A stretch of 17,448 nt of DNA. It comes from Chloroflexota bacterium (lineage in GTDB: Bacteria > Chloroflexota > Anaerolineae > VGOG01). The position numbers were made by a program, and so were the translations under genes. Shown here in pieces: positions 1-6,051 of this stretch. Below the pieces are notes generated by a model that was not told the origin of the DNA, made no database searches, and saw nothing but the letters and a program-made list of their open reading frames with translations. Numbering within the stretch: position 1 is the first letter of the stretch; every line of letters begins with the position of its first letter. The DNA lies in contig JAUWYT010000004.1 in assembly GCA_030615705.1 (NCBI GenBank), positions 1 to 17,448 on the forward strand. The letters are read 5' to 3'.

Positions 1-114
1 TTCATCGCTCGCAATCCCATACGAGAAGCGGACTTCAGACAAGTAGACCAGGCCGTCGAGCAGTTGTTGAGACGGGCTGGTTTGCTGAAAACGGCCGGCG
101 AAGAGATGGGATAG
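1..114 (+). CDS. rnpA: Ribonuclease P protein component, C-terminal end (5' truncated by the window)
   Basis: Frame 1 is open from the first base and reads 37 residues to a TAG at 112-114. It begins [12 protein letters not shown] and ends in a helix with the pattern [10 protein letters not shown]. This is the usual C-terminal end of RnpA, the basic protein subunit that helps the RNase P ribozyme trim tRNA 5' leaders. The catalytic-side RNR motif lies upstream of the window and cannot be seen. Identification rests on this short tail together with yidD 8 bases downstream, the standard rpmH-rnpA-yidD-yidC order. It is probably co-transcribed with yidD. Confidence 0.8.
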   Translation, partial: FIARNPIREADFRQVDQAVEQLLRRAGLLKTAGEEMG

Positions 115-122
115 AACCTGCG

Positions 123-332
123 TTGAAAACCATCGTCCTAAGCACCATCAAACTTTATCAAAACACCTTCTCCCGTGCTTTGCCCCCCACCTGTCGTTTC
201 GTCCCCTCCTGCTCACAGTACGCATACGAAGCCGTTGAGAAGTACGGCCTCCTGAAGGGTGGCTGGATGGCCATCAAGCGCATCAGCCGCTGCCACCCAC
301 GTAATCCCGGAGGATACAATCCTGTGCCGTGA
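123..332 (+). CDS. yidD: Membrane protein insertion efficiency factor YidD
   Basis: The protein has 69 residues, normal for YidD, and starts with TTG. It carries the family signature of a [16 protein letters not shown] stretch (residues 21-37), a GGW turn and a C-terminal [13 protein letters not shown] block. The three cysteines (residues 24, 30 and 57) are typical. YidD is a small membrane-associated amphipathic protein thought to assist YidC in inserting proteins into the membrane. It lies 8 bases after rnpA; yidC follows about 1.5 kb later, separated by genes not usual for this operon. No good Shine-Dalgarno sequence precedes the TTG, so translational coupling to rnpA is likely. Confidence 0.93.
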   Translation: MKTIVLSTIKLYQNTFSRALPPTCRFVPSCSQYAYEAVEKYGLLKGGWMAIKRISRCHPRNPGGYNPVP

Positions 333-391
333 AGCAAAGCCACCATCAGCATCTTGGCGGCACAATGGGTTCTCTTATGAGGAGTATGGAA

Positions 392-628
392 ATGCAAAAG
401 AGGTTGATTGTATCAGACCCGGCAGTGATGATGGGCAAACCGGTCATCGCTGGGACGCGTATCACCATCGAGCTGATTCTAGAGAAGCTGGCTGCTGGTA
501 AACCCGTTGAACAGATTCTTGACGCCCATCCCCGGCTGACCCGCGAGGCGATCCAGGCAGCGCTAGCATTTGCTGCCGAGGCTTTGCAAGCCGATGTGGT
601 TTACCCGATTGCTGAGGCGGCTGTGTGA
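392..628 (+). CDS. DUF433 family protein (antitoxin-like, orphan)
   Basis: About 78 residues. MQKRLIVSDPAVMMGKPVIAG followed by TRITIELILEKLAAG and the DAHPRLTREAIQAALAFAAE helix is the DUF433 pattern, a small winged-helix-like fold often encoded beside PIN-like DUF5615 toxins and regarded as an antitoxin. The start at 392 is chosen because GAGGAG (379-384) lies 7 bases upstream; a GTG at 329 and an ATG at 386 in the same frame are alternatives. No DUF5615 or other PIN toxin follows, so it appears to be an orphan. Its position between yidD and yidC is unusual. Its molecular role here is unknown. Confidence 0.82.
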   Translation: MQKRLIVSDPAVMMGKPVIAGTRITIELILEKLAAGKPVEQILDAHPRLTREAIQAALAFAAEALQADVVYPIAEAAV

Positions 629-645
629 ACTTCTTGGAGGACACA

Positions 646-747
646 ATGGGACTTACCGTGTTGAAAGTTGAAGTTGGAAATCCTGCTAACCTCGAAGTGA
701 CAGAAGAAGCAGATAGCAATCATAGAAATAGGAGGTCTGAACTTTGA
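646..747 (+). pseudogene. Truncated N-terminus of a clan AA (retropepsin-like) aspartic protease
   Basis: After a good ribosome binding site (TTGGAGG, 634-640) an ATG opens a 33-codon frame. It begins MGLTVLKVEVGNPANLEVTE and then loses resemblance, stopping at 745-747 inside the next gene's start region. The opening residues resemble the start of small bacterial retropepsin-like proteins, which normally continue within a few residues to the catalytic D(S/T)GA motif. That motif is absent, so no active protease can be made. It looks like a stump left by a deletion that joined it to the propeller gene. The family call rests on about 20 residues recalled by pattern and is tentative. Confidence 0.45.
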
Positions 748-1805
748 GAAGAATCATGACGGGGCCTAACGTCGTCCTTTGGCTCTTTATGATCGTCGCC
801 TTGCTAACAGGCTGTCGTGGTGGAGCACCACTCACCAGTTGGCCTGGGCTGACGGTGGCCGAGGGCATCGTGTACGTTGCCGCCGGCGCCAAGGTCTATG
901 CCCTGGAGGCGGATACAGGGAATCAAAAGTGGGAGTTTCCCGGTGAAGAGAAGAAGGGACCCTTCTACGCTACTCCAGGGGTGGAGGAAGGCCTGGTCTT
1001 CGTCGGCTCCAACGACAATAATCTGTACGCCCTGGACGCTGTCACGGGCAACCAGCGATGGTCCTTCGCCACCCAAAAGCCCATCATCGCCGGGCCCGCG
1101 GTGGCCGGCGATACGGTCTACGTGGCCTCCGCCGACTCCAAGGTCTACGCCCTGGAGGCGGCCACGGGTGTCGGGCGCTGGGAGTTCACCACCGGCAACT
1201 GGATCTGGGCCACACCGCTGGTAGCTGACGACAAGGTATACGTCGGCTCCATGGATCATAAGATGTATTGTCTCGACGCCGAAAGCGGCCAAGAACGGTG
1301 GGAGTTCGAGGCTGGCGGCGGTATAGCCGCTACCCCCACCCTGGCCGGGGACTTGCTCTACTTCGGCGCCTACGACGGCAAGGTCTATGCCCTGGACGCA
1401 GCCAGCGGTCAGAAAAAGTGGGAGTTCCAGTCGGGCGGCTGGGTGTGGAGCCAGCCACTGGTAGTGGGCGATACCGTCTACGTCGGCTCCATGGACAAGA
1501 TGGTCTACGCTTTGGATGCCACCAGCGGCCAGAAGAAATGGGAGTTCGCCACCGAGGGCGCAGTTCTGGCCGGTCCCGCCTTCGCCGATGACTTGCTCTA
1601 CGTGGCCTCAGAGGATAAACAGCTCTACGCCGTGGATGCCGCTACCGGCCAGAAGCGGTGGTGGTTTACCGCTCAGACAAGCATCTTTGCCCCCCCGGCC
1701 CTGGCCGATGGGGTGGTCTACACCTGTTCCCAGGACGGACGAGTCTACGCTCTGAATGCAGGTAACGGCAACCAGCGCTGGGTCTTCCCGCGGACGGAAC
1801 AGTAA
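744..1805 (+). CDS. PQQ-type eight-bladed beta-propeller lipoprotein (BamB-like)
   Basis: 353 residues. The TTG start at 744 sits 8 bases after AGGAGG (730-735); an ATG at 756 is an alternative. Residues 9-23 are hydrophobic and end in a lipobox with Cys24 (LTGC), so it is probably a secreted lipoprotein. Eight repeats with the core (V/L)YALDA-TGQ-(K/R)WEF follow; blades 3-8 are exactly 40 residues each and blade 2 is 43. This is the PQQ/BamB propeller class. Such repeats occur both in quinoprotein dehydrogenases and in structural propellers; no dehydrogenase domain is present, so a scaffold or binding role is more likely. It lies directly before yidC (15 bases to the chosen start), suggesting a link to envelope protein insertion, which is inference. 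Confidence 0.9.
   Translation: MRRIMTGPNVVLWLFMIVALLTGCRGGAPLTSWPGLTVAEGIVYVAAGAKVYALEADTGNQKWEFPGEEKKGPFYATPGVEEGLVFVGSNDNNLYALDAVTGNQRWSFATQKPIIAGPAVAGDTVYVASADSKVYALEAATGVGRWEFTTGNWIWATPLVADDKVYVGSMDHKMYCLDAESGQERWEFEAGGGIAATPTLAGDLLYFGAYDGKVYALDAASGQKKWEFQSGGWVWSQPLVVGDTVYVGSMDKMVYALDATSGQKKWEFATEGAVLAGPAFADDLLYVASEDKQLYAVDAATGQKRWWFTAQTSIFAPPALADGVVYTCSQDGRVYALNAGNGNQRWVFPRTEQ
834..1787 (+). repeat. Coding tandem repeat, ~120-bp unit, 8 copies (propeller blades)
   Basis: The propeller gene is built of eight units; those for blades 3-8 are all 120 bp (40 codons). At DNA level the units share long near-identical stretches such as GGTCTACGCC(C/T)TGGA and AGTGGGAGTTC. Units around 1380-1430 and 1500-1550 are especially alike. 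This suggests amplification of a single blade and could allow copy-number change by recombination. Confidence 0.85.
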
Positions 1806-1820
1806 AAGGAGGTGGCTTCC

Positions 1821-2549
1821 GTGTCACAAGTGTGGAACCTTCTGCTTCAAGGTATGGTCAACAGTCTGCTCTTCCTGTACGATGTGCTGGCCCATAACTT
1901 CGCTCTCAGCATAGCCGTTTTCACCGTGCTGGTGCGGCTACTCACCTTGCCCTTTACTCTACCCGCACAGCGCTCGGCGAAAGCTCAGCAGGAACTCCAA
2001 CCGGAGATCGAGAAGATCCGCAAGAAATACGCCAAGGACAAAGAGAAGCAAACACAGGAGACGATGAAGCTCTATAAGGAGAAAGGCATCAACCCTGCCA
2101 TGGGTTGCCTGCCCATGTTTCTTCAGTTACCTATCATGTTTGCTTTCTATCAATCCATTGTCAAAGCCCTGGCTAACACCCCCTTACAGATGGTGAGCCT
2201 GGGCAAATTCGCCTCACCCAGCCTCTCCCAACTGGTGCCCCTGGGGAGCCATTTCCTGTGGCTGGACCTGGGCTACCCCGACCCCTTGTATATCCTGCCA
2301 ATTCTGGTGGTGGCCACGACCTGGATTCAACAGAAAGTGGCCACCCCGCCCAGCACCGATTCCCAGGCAGCCTCGATGACCCAGAGCATGCAAATCACCA
2401 TGCCCCTGATGTTTGGCTTTATTACCATGTCTCTGGCCTCAGGGCTGGCAGTTTACTTCGTCATATCCAACCTGGTAGGTATAGCCATCCAGTACTTCAT
2501 CACCGGTGGGGGTGGCCTTTTGCCGCAGAGAGGCAAGAAAGGAAAGTAA
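1821..2549 (+). CDS. yidC: Membrane protein insertase YidC/Oxa1 family
   Basis: 242 residues from a GTG that lies 8 bases after AGGAGG (1807-1812); an in-frame GTG at 1812 overlaps that site and is less likely. The protein has the short Gram-positive type YidC2 layout: an N-terminal membrane segment, a second segment ending in the conserved hydrophilic-groove arginine (VLVRLLTLP, Arg39), a charged cytoplasmic hairpin rich in Lys and Glu (about 50-85), then GCLPMFLQLPIMFAFYQSI and three more membrane segments, with a basic tail (QRGKKGK). It inserts and folds membrane proteins with or without SecYEG. It has no large periplasmic P1 domain, which fits a single-membrane organism. jag follows 6 bases later. 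Confidence 0.95.
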   Translation: MSQVWNLLLQGMVNSLLFLYDVLAHNFALSIAVFTVLVRLLTLPFTLPAQRSAKAQQELQPEIEKIRKKYAKDKEKQTQETMKLYKEKGINPAMGCLPMFLQLPIMFAFYQSIVKALANTPLQMVSLGKFASPSLSQLVPLGSHFLWLDLGYPDPLYILPILVVATTWIQQKVATPPSTDSQAASMTQSMQITMPLMFGFITMSLASGLAVYFVISNLVGIAIQYFITGGGGLLPQRGKKGK

Positions 2550-2555
2550 GCGGGA

Positions 2556-3254
2556 ATGGAAAGAGAAGCAGAGAGCATCGAAGTCAGCGCCCCCACTGTC
2601 GAAGAAGCCACCGCCAAGGGCCTGGCTGAGCTAGGGAAGGCTGAAGACGAGGTAGAGATCGAGGTTCTGAGCTCTGGAAGCCGGGGGTTGTTAGGGATCG
2701 GAGCCAAGGATGCTCTGGTCCGCCTCAGCTTCGGGCCGGAGGAGAAGGCACCGCCCCCTGAGGAGGGTGTGGAGCAGATAGCCAGGGAAACCTTACAGGA
2801 ATTGTTGGCTAAGATTGGGATGAAGGCCCAAGTGTCTGTTAGACCCGAGGAGGAAATGCCTCAAGACGAAGATGCGCCGCCCTTCATCTTGGACGTAACG
2901 GGCGATGACTTGGGAGTCCTCATCGGGCGGCGCGGCCAGACCTTGCAGGCTTTGCAGTACATCACCCGCCTCATCGTCAGCCGGGAGGTGCAGCGTTGGG
3001 TCAGCCTGGTCGTTGATGTCGAAAAGTACAAGGCTCGTCGAGAGAAATCGCTCCGGCAACTGGCCCAAAGGATGGCCGAGCGAGTATCCTTTGGCCGCCA
3101 ATCAATAGCTCTGGAGCCTATGCCCCCCCATGAGCGCCGCATCATCCACCTGGCCTTGCGCGACCACCCCATCGTGACCACTAAGAGCATAGGTAAGGGC
3201 GATCAGCGCAAGGTAACTATCGTGCCCAAAGGCTCTAGTGGTTCGACACACTGA
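2556..3254 (+). CDS. jag: Jag/KhpB RNA-binding protein (Jag_N, KH and R3H domains)
   Basis: 232 residues. The N-terminal Jag_N domain (about 5-58) has SSGSRGLLGIGAKDALV. An acidic proline-rich linker follows, then a KH domain with the GDDLGVLIGRRGQTLQALQ loop. The C-terminal R3H domain has ERRIIHLALRDHP and ends in KGDQRKVTIVP. Jag (SpoIIIJ-associated; KhpB/EloR in streptococci) binds RNA and links cell elongation to translation, and its gene nearly always follows yidC, as here. The ATG follows the yidC stop by 6 bases with only a weak AAGCGGG signal, so translational coupling is likely. It is the last gene before a probable terminator. Confidence 0.95.
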   Translation: MEREAESIEVSAPTVEEATAKGLAELGKAEDEVEIEVLSSGSRGLLGIGAKDALVRLSFGPEEKAPPPEEGVEQIARETLQELLAKIGMKAQVSVRPEEEMPQDEDAPPFILDVTGDDLGVLIGRRGQTLQALQYITRLIVSREVQRWVSLVVDVEKYKARREKSLRQLAQRMAERVSFGRQSIALEPMPPHERRIIHLALRDHPIVTTKSIGKGDQRKVTIVPKGSSGSTH

Positions 3255-3361
3255 TTTTGATGGGTGATTTCACGTTCTCCATGGAAGCCCTGTGTTACCT
3301 ATCAAAAACGCTGTGGCTCACCACTAGCTCAGGTTAGATTGGTGTGGGAACGATGAGATGA

Positions 3362-3449
3362 CCGTTCGGCTGAGCTCACGACGAAGCCCACCCAGGGTGA
3401 GCGGGTGTCCTGAGATCGCTGTCTCCTCGTCCTGAGCTTGCCGAAGGGT
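3362..3449. repeat. Palindromic intergenic repeat element (REP/MITE-like)
   Basis: The two ends of this ~88-bp stretch are imperfect inverted repeats of each other: one contains GTTCGGCTGAGCTCACGACG (3364-3383) and the other reads CTTCGGCAAGCTCAGGACGA on the minus strand (3447-3428). The left arm shares the 16-mer GTTCGGCTGAGCTCAC (3364-3379) exactly, in reverse, with a segment inside parB (4614-4629). It has no coding capacity that looks real. Confidence 0.6.
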
Positions 3450-3452
3450 TGG

Positions 3453-3479
3453 CCCACCTCTTGTGGTGGGTTTCCTTTT
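3453..3479 (+). terminator. Probable rho-independent terminator after jag
   Basis: CCCACC (3453-3458), a 6-nt loop and GGTGGG (3465-3470) form a 6-bp GC-rich stem followed directly by TTTCCTTTT. It lies about 200 bases after the jag stop and 70 bases before parA, so it probably separates the yidC-jag and parAB transcripts. Confidence 0.6.
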
Positions 3480-3505
3480 AGAGCTTCGATGCCCTGTACT
3501 TGCCC

Positions 3506-3549
3506 GCACCTGTCCTGTACCGGACAGGTACAGGGTACAGGACAAGTGC
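3506..3549 (+). promoter_or_regulatory. Hairpin sequestering the parA ribosome binding site
   Basis: GCACCTGTCCTGTACC (3506-3521) and GGTACAGGACAAGTGC (3534-3549) pair over 16 positions with one mismatch (C3510/A3545), leaving a 12-nt loop. The 3' arm contains the only Shine-Dalgarno-like sequence (AGGAC, 3539-3543) and ends one base before the parA ATG. A competing 8-bp hairpin (3508-3515 with 3522-3529) uses the loop. CCTGTAC occurs twice on each strand within 3493-3541. This could control parA translation or bind a protein; function is inferred. Confidence 0.55.
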
Positions 3550-3550
3550 T

Positions 3551-4327
3551 ATGAGCAAGATCTACGCCTTTGCCAACCAAAAGGGCGGCGTCGGCAAGAC
3601 GACCACCGCCATCAACCTGGGTGCCTATCTTGCATTTAGTGGCATGAGGGTCCTGGTGATTGACATTGACCCCCAAGCCAACGCTACCAGCAGCCTGGGC
3701 TTCGACAAGAACAACCTACCCCTCTCTATCTACGACGCTATCATCAACAAGGTTCCCATTACCAAAATCATACTCCTAACCAATCACCTCTGCCTGGACC
3801 TGGTCCCCTCATCGCCAGTCCTGGCTGGAGCCGAGGTGGAGATGGTTGGCCTTCTGGCTCGCGAGCATCTCCTGCGCAAAGCTATCGTCCCGGTGGTTGA
3901 ACGTTACGACTATGCCCTGATTGACTGTCCGCCCAGCTTTGGCCTCCTCACTATCAACGCCCTCACGGCGGCCGCAGATGGCGTCATTATCCCCGTCCAA
4001 TGCGAATACCTGGCTTTGGAGGGCTTGACCCTGCTCATCCACACCATAAACCTGGCACGGGACACTCTGAACCCTCGCTTGAGAATAAGAGGGCTGCTGA
4101 TGACCATGTACGACACTCGCACTAACATCTCTCAACAAGTGGTGGAGGAGGTACGCACGCATTTTTCCGATAAGGTTTTCAACACCCTCATCCCACGCAA
4201 TGTCCGCTTGAGCGAAGCCCCAAGCTATGGGCAGACCATCCTGAGCTATGACCCTCAGAGCAAGGGCGGCTTGGCTTATCGAGCCCTGGCCCAGGAATTG
4301 ATAATGGGCGACAATTTGAAGTTTTAA
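3551..4327 (+). CDS. parA: Chromosome partitioning ATPase ParA/Soj
   Basis: 258 residues starting MSKIYAFANQKGGVGKTTTA. The deviant Walker A motif KGGVGKTT (11-18) has the signature lysine, followed by Walker A' (DIDPQANAT) and Walker B (YALIDCPPSFG). The C-terminal half has IPRNVRLSEAPSYGQTI, typical of chromosomal Soj/ParA. It forms ATP-dependent dimers on nucleoid DNA and moves ParB-parS complexes. The ATG at 3551 is chosen because the family begins here; the frame is open further upstream but that part would be encoded by the hairpin. parB follows after 52 bases containing a short AGTTTAG-like repeat. Confidence 0.95.
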   Translation: MSKIYAFANQKGGVGKTTTAINLGAYLAFSGMRVLVIDIDPQANATSSLGFDKNNLPLSIYDAIINKVPITKIILLTNHLCLDLVPSSPVLAGAEVEMVGLLAREHLLRKAIVPVVERYDYALIDCPPSFGLLTINALTAAADGVIIPVQCEYLALEGLTLLIHTINLARDTLNPRLRIRGLLMTMYDTRTNISQQVVEEVRTHFSDKVFNTLIPRNVRLSEAPSYGQTILSYDPQSKGGLAYRALAQELIMGDNLKF

Positions 4328-4350
4328 GTTTAGAGTTTAGAGTTTAAGTT
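4328..4350. repeat. Short AT-rich direct repeat between parA and parB
   Basis: The bases after the parA stop contain GTTTAGAGTTTAGAGTTTA, a direct repeat with a 7-nt unit (GTTTAGA) in about 2.5 copies. It may have arisen by slippage; no function is evident. Confidence 0.5.
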
Positions 4351-4379
4351 CCTCACTCTGGCTCATCGGAGGTACTACC

Positions 4380-5324
4380 ATGGCTAAAAAGAGAGGCTTG
4401 GGAAAAGGTTTGGGTGCCCTCATCCCTGTCAGCGAACCAGGCCCCACCGAAGTGCCCGTTGATTGCATAGCGCCCAACCCCATGCAACCTCGTCAAAGAA
4501 TTGCTCGGGAACCACTTGAGGAGCTGGCCGCTTCGATTCGTGAGCACGGCCTCATCCAGCCCCTCATCGTTAGCCAGGTGTATCCTGAGCCTGACTTCGG
4601 CGAGGCTTCGACGGTGAGCTCAGCCGAACCGCTCAGTCTAGCCGCCGAAGGGATGTCGGATGCGGAGGCCCAACGCGGGGCCTTTGATCTCCGCTATCAA
4701 CTCATCGCTGGGGAGAGGCGCTTGGAAGCTGCCAAATTGGCCGGTTTTACCAGGGTGCCCGTCATCATCAGAGAGGCCACTCCCCAGGAGATGTTGGAGT
4801 TAGCCCTGGTAGAGAACATCCAGCGGGCCGATTTAAACCCCTTGGAGCAGGCGACGGCCTACAGGCACCTGATGGACGACTTCGGCCTGACCCAGGAGCG
4901 GGTGGCGGAGAGGGTGGGCAAGAGCCGGGTAGCGGTGGCCAACTCTGTGCGTTTGCTTCGCCTGCCCGATGAGATAAAGAGCAGCCTGGCCCAAGGCCAA
5001 ATCACCGAGGGCCACGCCAGGGCCATACTGGCCTCGGATGAGCCGGACGGCCAACGAAAGGTTTGGAAAGCAATCCTTAAGCGAGGCCTGAACGTGCGCC
5101 AGACGGAGGAGATGGTTCGCCGCCTGGCCGCCGGGCCGAGGCCCAAGCATCCGAGCCAGCCGCCTTCGCCGGAGACCAAGGCGTTGGAGGATCGGTTTCG
5201 GGAGGCCCTGGGCACCAAGGTACAGCTCTTCCGCTCCAAGCGCGGAGGCAGACTAGTCATCCACTTCTACTCCGAGGAGGATTTGCAGGCCCTCTACGAC
5301 CTCATAGTGAAGCTTCAGAGTTGA
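4380..5324 (+). CDS. parB: Chromosome partitioning protein ParB/Spo0J
   Basis: 314 residues; the ATG follows GGAGG by 7 bases. The N-terminus has the RGLGKGLGALIP ParA-stimulating motif. The CTPase domain includes NPMQPR, then GERR (111-114) and ENIQRADLNPLEQA. The helix-turn-helix region is LTQERVAERVGKSRVAVANS, and a C-terminal dimerization domain begins around residue 250. ParB binds parS, loads CTP and slides as a clamp for chromosome segregation. Between QPLIVSQV and YQLIAGERR there are about 36 residues (69-104) where the family normally has 6-10. Part of that insert is encoded by a palindromic repeat. The ATPase partner is just upstream; no canonical parS was found here. Confidence 0.95.
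   Translation: MAKKRGLGKGLGALIPVSEPGPTEVPVDCIAPNPMQPRQRIAREPLEELAASIREHGLIQPLIVSQVYPEPDFGEASTVSSAEPLSLAAEGMSDAEAQRGAFDLRYQLIAGERRLEAAKLAGFTRVPVIIREATPQEMLELALVENIQRADLNPLEQATAYRHLMDDFGLTQERVAERVGKSRVAVANSVRLLRLPDEIKSSLAQGQITEGHARAILASDEPDGQRKVWKAILKRGLNVRQTEEMVRRLAAGPRPKHPSQPPSPETKALEDRFREALGTKVQLFRSKRGGRLVIHFYSEEDLQALYDLIVKLQS
4595..4650. repeat. Palindromic element inserted in frame in parB
   Basis: CTTCGGCG (4595-4602) and CGCCGAAG (4643-4650) form 8-bp terminal inverted repeats of a 56-bp segment. Its interior holds GTGAGCTCAGCCGAAC (4614-4629), the exact reverse complement of the 16-mer at 3364-3379. The segment encodes most of the extra residues between the conserved QPLIV and YQLIAGERR blocks of ParB. 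Confidence 0.55.
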
Positions 5325-5328
5325 TGGG

Positions 5329-6051
5329 ATGAGAAGGCAAGAGGCCAGAGGATTAGCTCAGAAGTGCCTGGGGTTGCTGGCCGTCGGCGAGGAGGAGACA
5401 GCGCTGGAGGCTCTCAATCCTCTTCTCACCACCAAAGTCCCCTTCCCCATCCTCGACCTGGTGGGGCAAATCCTGGGGGAAAGAGCGAAGGAGGAGCCAC
5501 AGAAGCTCCTCGCCTTCTTGGACCGCCTGGTGGAGACGAGGGCAATGGGTAGGTACGTCGTCGCCGGCCAGGGGCTCATCGCCATCAACGACGTTGACCT
5601 GAGGCTCTCCTTCGCCAGAGCGCGGGAGTACATCATGTGGGGGAACGCCTGGTACGTGGTGCACATCATCAGCGAAAGGCCTCTGGGCCATGGCTTGCTC
5701 GCCCAGTTCGACGAGGCGGTAGGGCTCATAGAGGGCCTCGCCGGAGATGAGAACCCATGGGTGCGCCGCAGCGTGGGCGTGGCGGTGCACTTCTTCGCCA
5801 AGCGGGTGCGGGACGACCCCGCCCGCATCGAGCGGCTGCTGGCGCTCCTGGCTCCGCTGATAGAGGAGCGGGACACCTCGGCCCTGAAGGGCCTCGGCTG
5901 GGGGCTCAAGACCATCGGGCGATATTATCCCGAACTGCTCGTTGCCTTCCTTCGCCGCCAATTGACGACCAAGCATCCGCGCAAGCTGCTCCTGCGAAAG
6001 GCCACGACCTACCTGGACGAGGCCAGGAAAGAGGGGATCCTCTCCCCATGA
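5329..6051 (+). CDS. AlkD-like HEAT-repeat protein (DNA alkylation repair fold), possibly non-catalytic
   Basis: 240 residues of alpha-helical repeats, with the pattern DENPWVRRSVGVAVHFFAK near 139-157, characteristic of the DNA_alkylation (AlkD/AlkC) HEAT-like family. In AlkD the active site is W-D-x-V-D; the corresponding stretch here reads AWYVVHIISERPLG (107-120), so the tryptophan (W108) remains but the catalytic aspartate appears to be His112. Excision of 3- or 7-alkylpurines is therefore doubtful; DNA binding is more plausible. It starts 4 bases after parB, and its stop overlaps the radical SAM gene (ATGA at 6048-6051), so the two are translationally coupled. The family call is fairly sure; the active-site alignment was made by eye. 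Confidence 0.7.
   Translation: MRRQEARGLAQKCLGLLAVGEEETALEALNPLLTTKVPFPILDLVGQILGERAKEEPQKLLAFLDRLVETRAMGRYVVAGQGLIAINDVDLRLSFARAREYIMWGNAWYVVHIISERPLGHGLLAQFDEAVGLIEGLAGDENPWVRRSVGVAVHFFAKRVRDDPARIERLLALLAPLIEERDTSALKGLGWGLKTIGRYYPELLVAFLRRQLTTKHPRKLLLRKATTYLDEARKEGILSP

Noticed and set aside
834..1787. CRISPR-like or noncoding tandem repeat
   Set aside because: The 120-bp repeats are in frame throughout and encode propeller blades; there are no unique spacers.
3265..3290. Possible parS site (TTTCACGT half-site) upstream of parA
   Set aside because: Only the left half resembles TGTTTCACGTGAAACA; the right half does not match, so it is not a palindromic parS.
3500..3550. Extended parA reading frame with an upstream GTG/TTG-type start
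   Set aside because: The extra 17 residues would be encoded by the hairpin and the family starts at MSKIYAFANQKGG, so 3551 is preferred.
5757..6047. Upstream extension of the radical SAM frame
   Set aside because: It overlaps the AlkD-like gene in another frame and reads as low-complexity Arg/Gly/Ala typical of a GC-rich shadow; the ATG at 6048 has the expected start and coupling.
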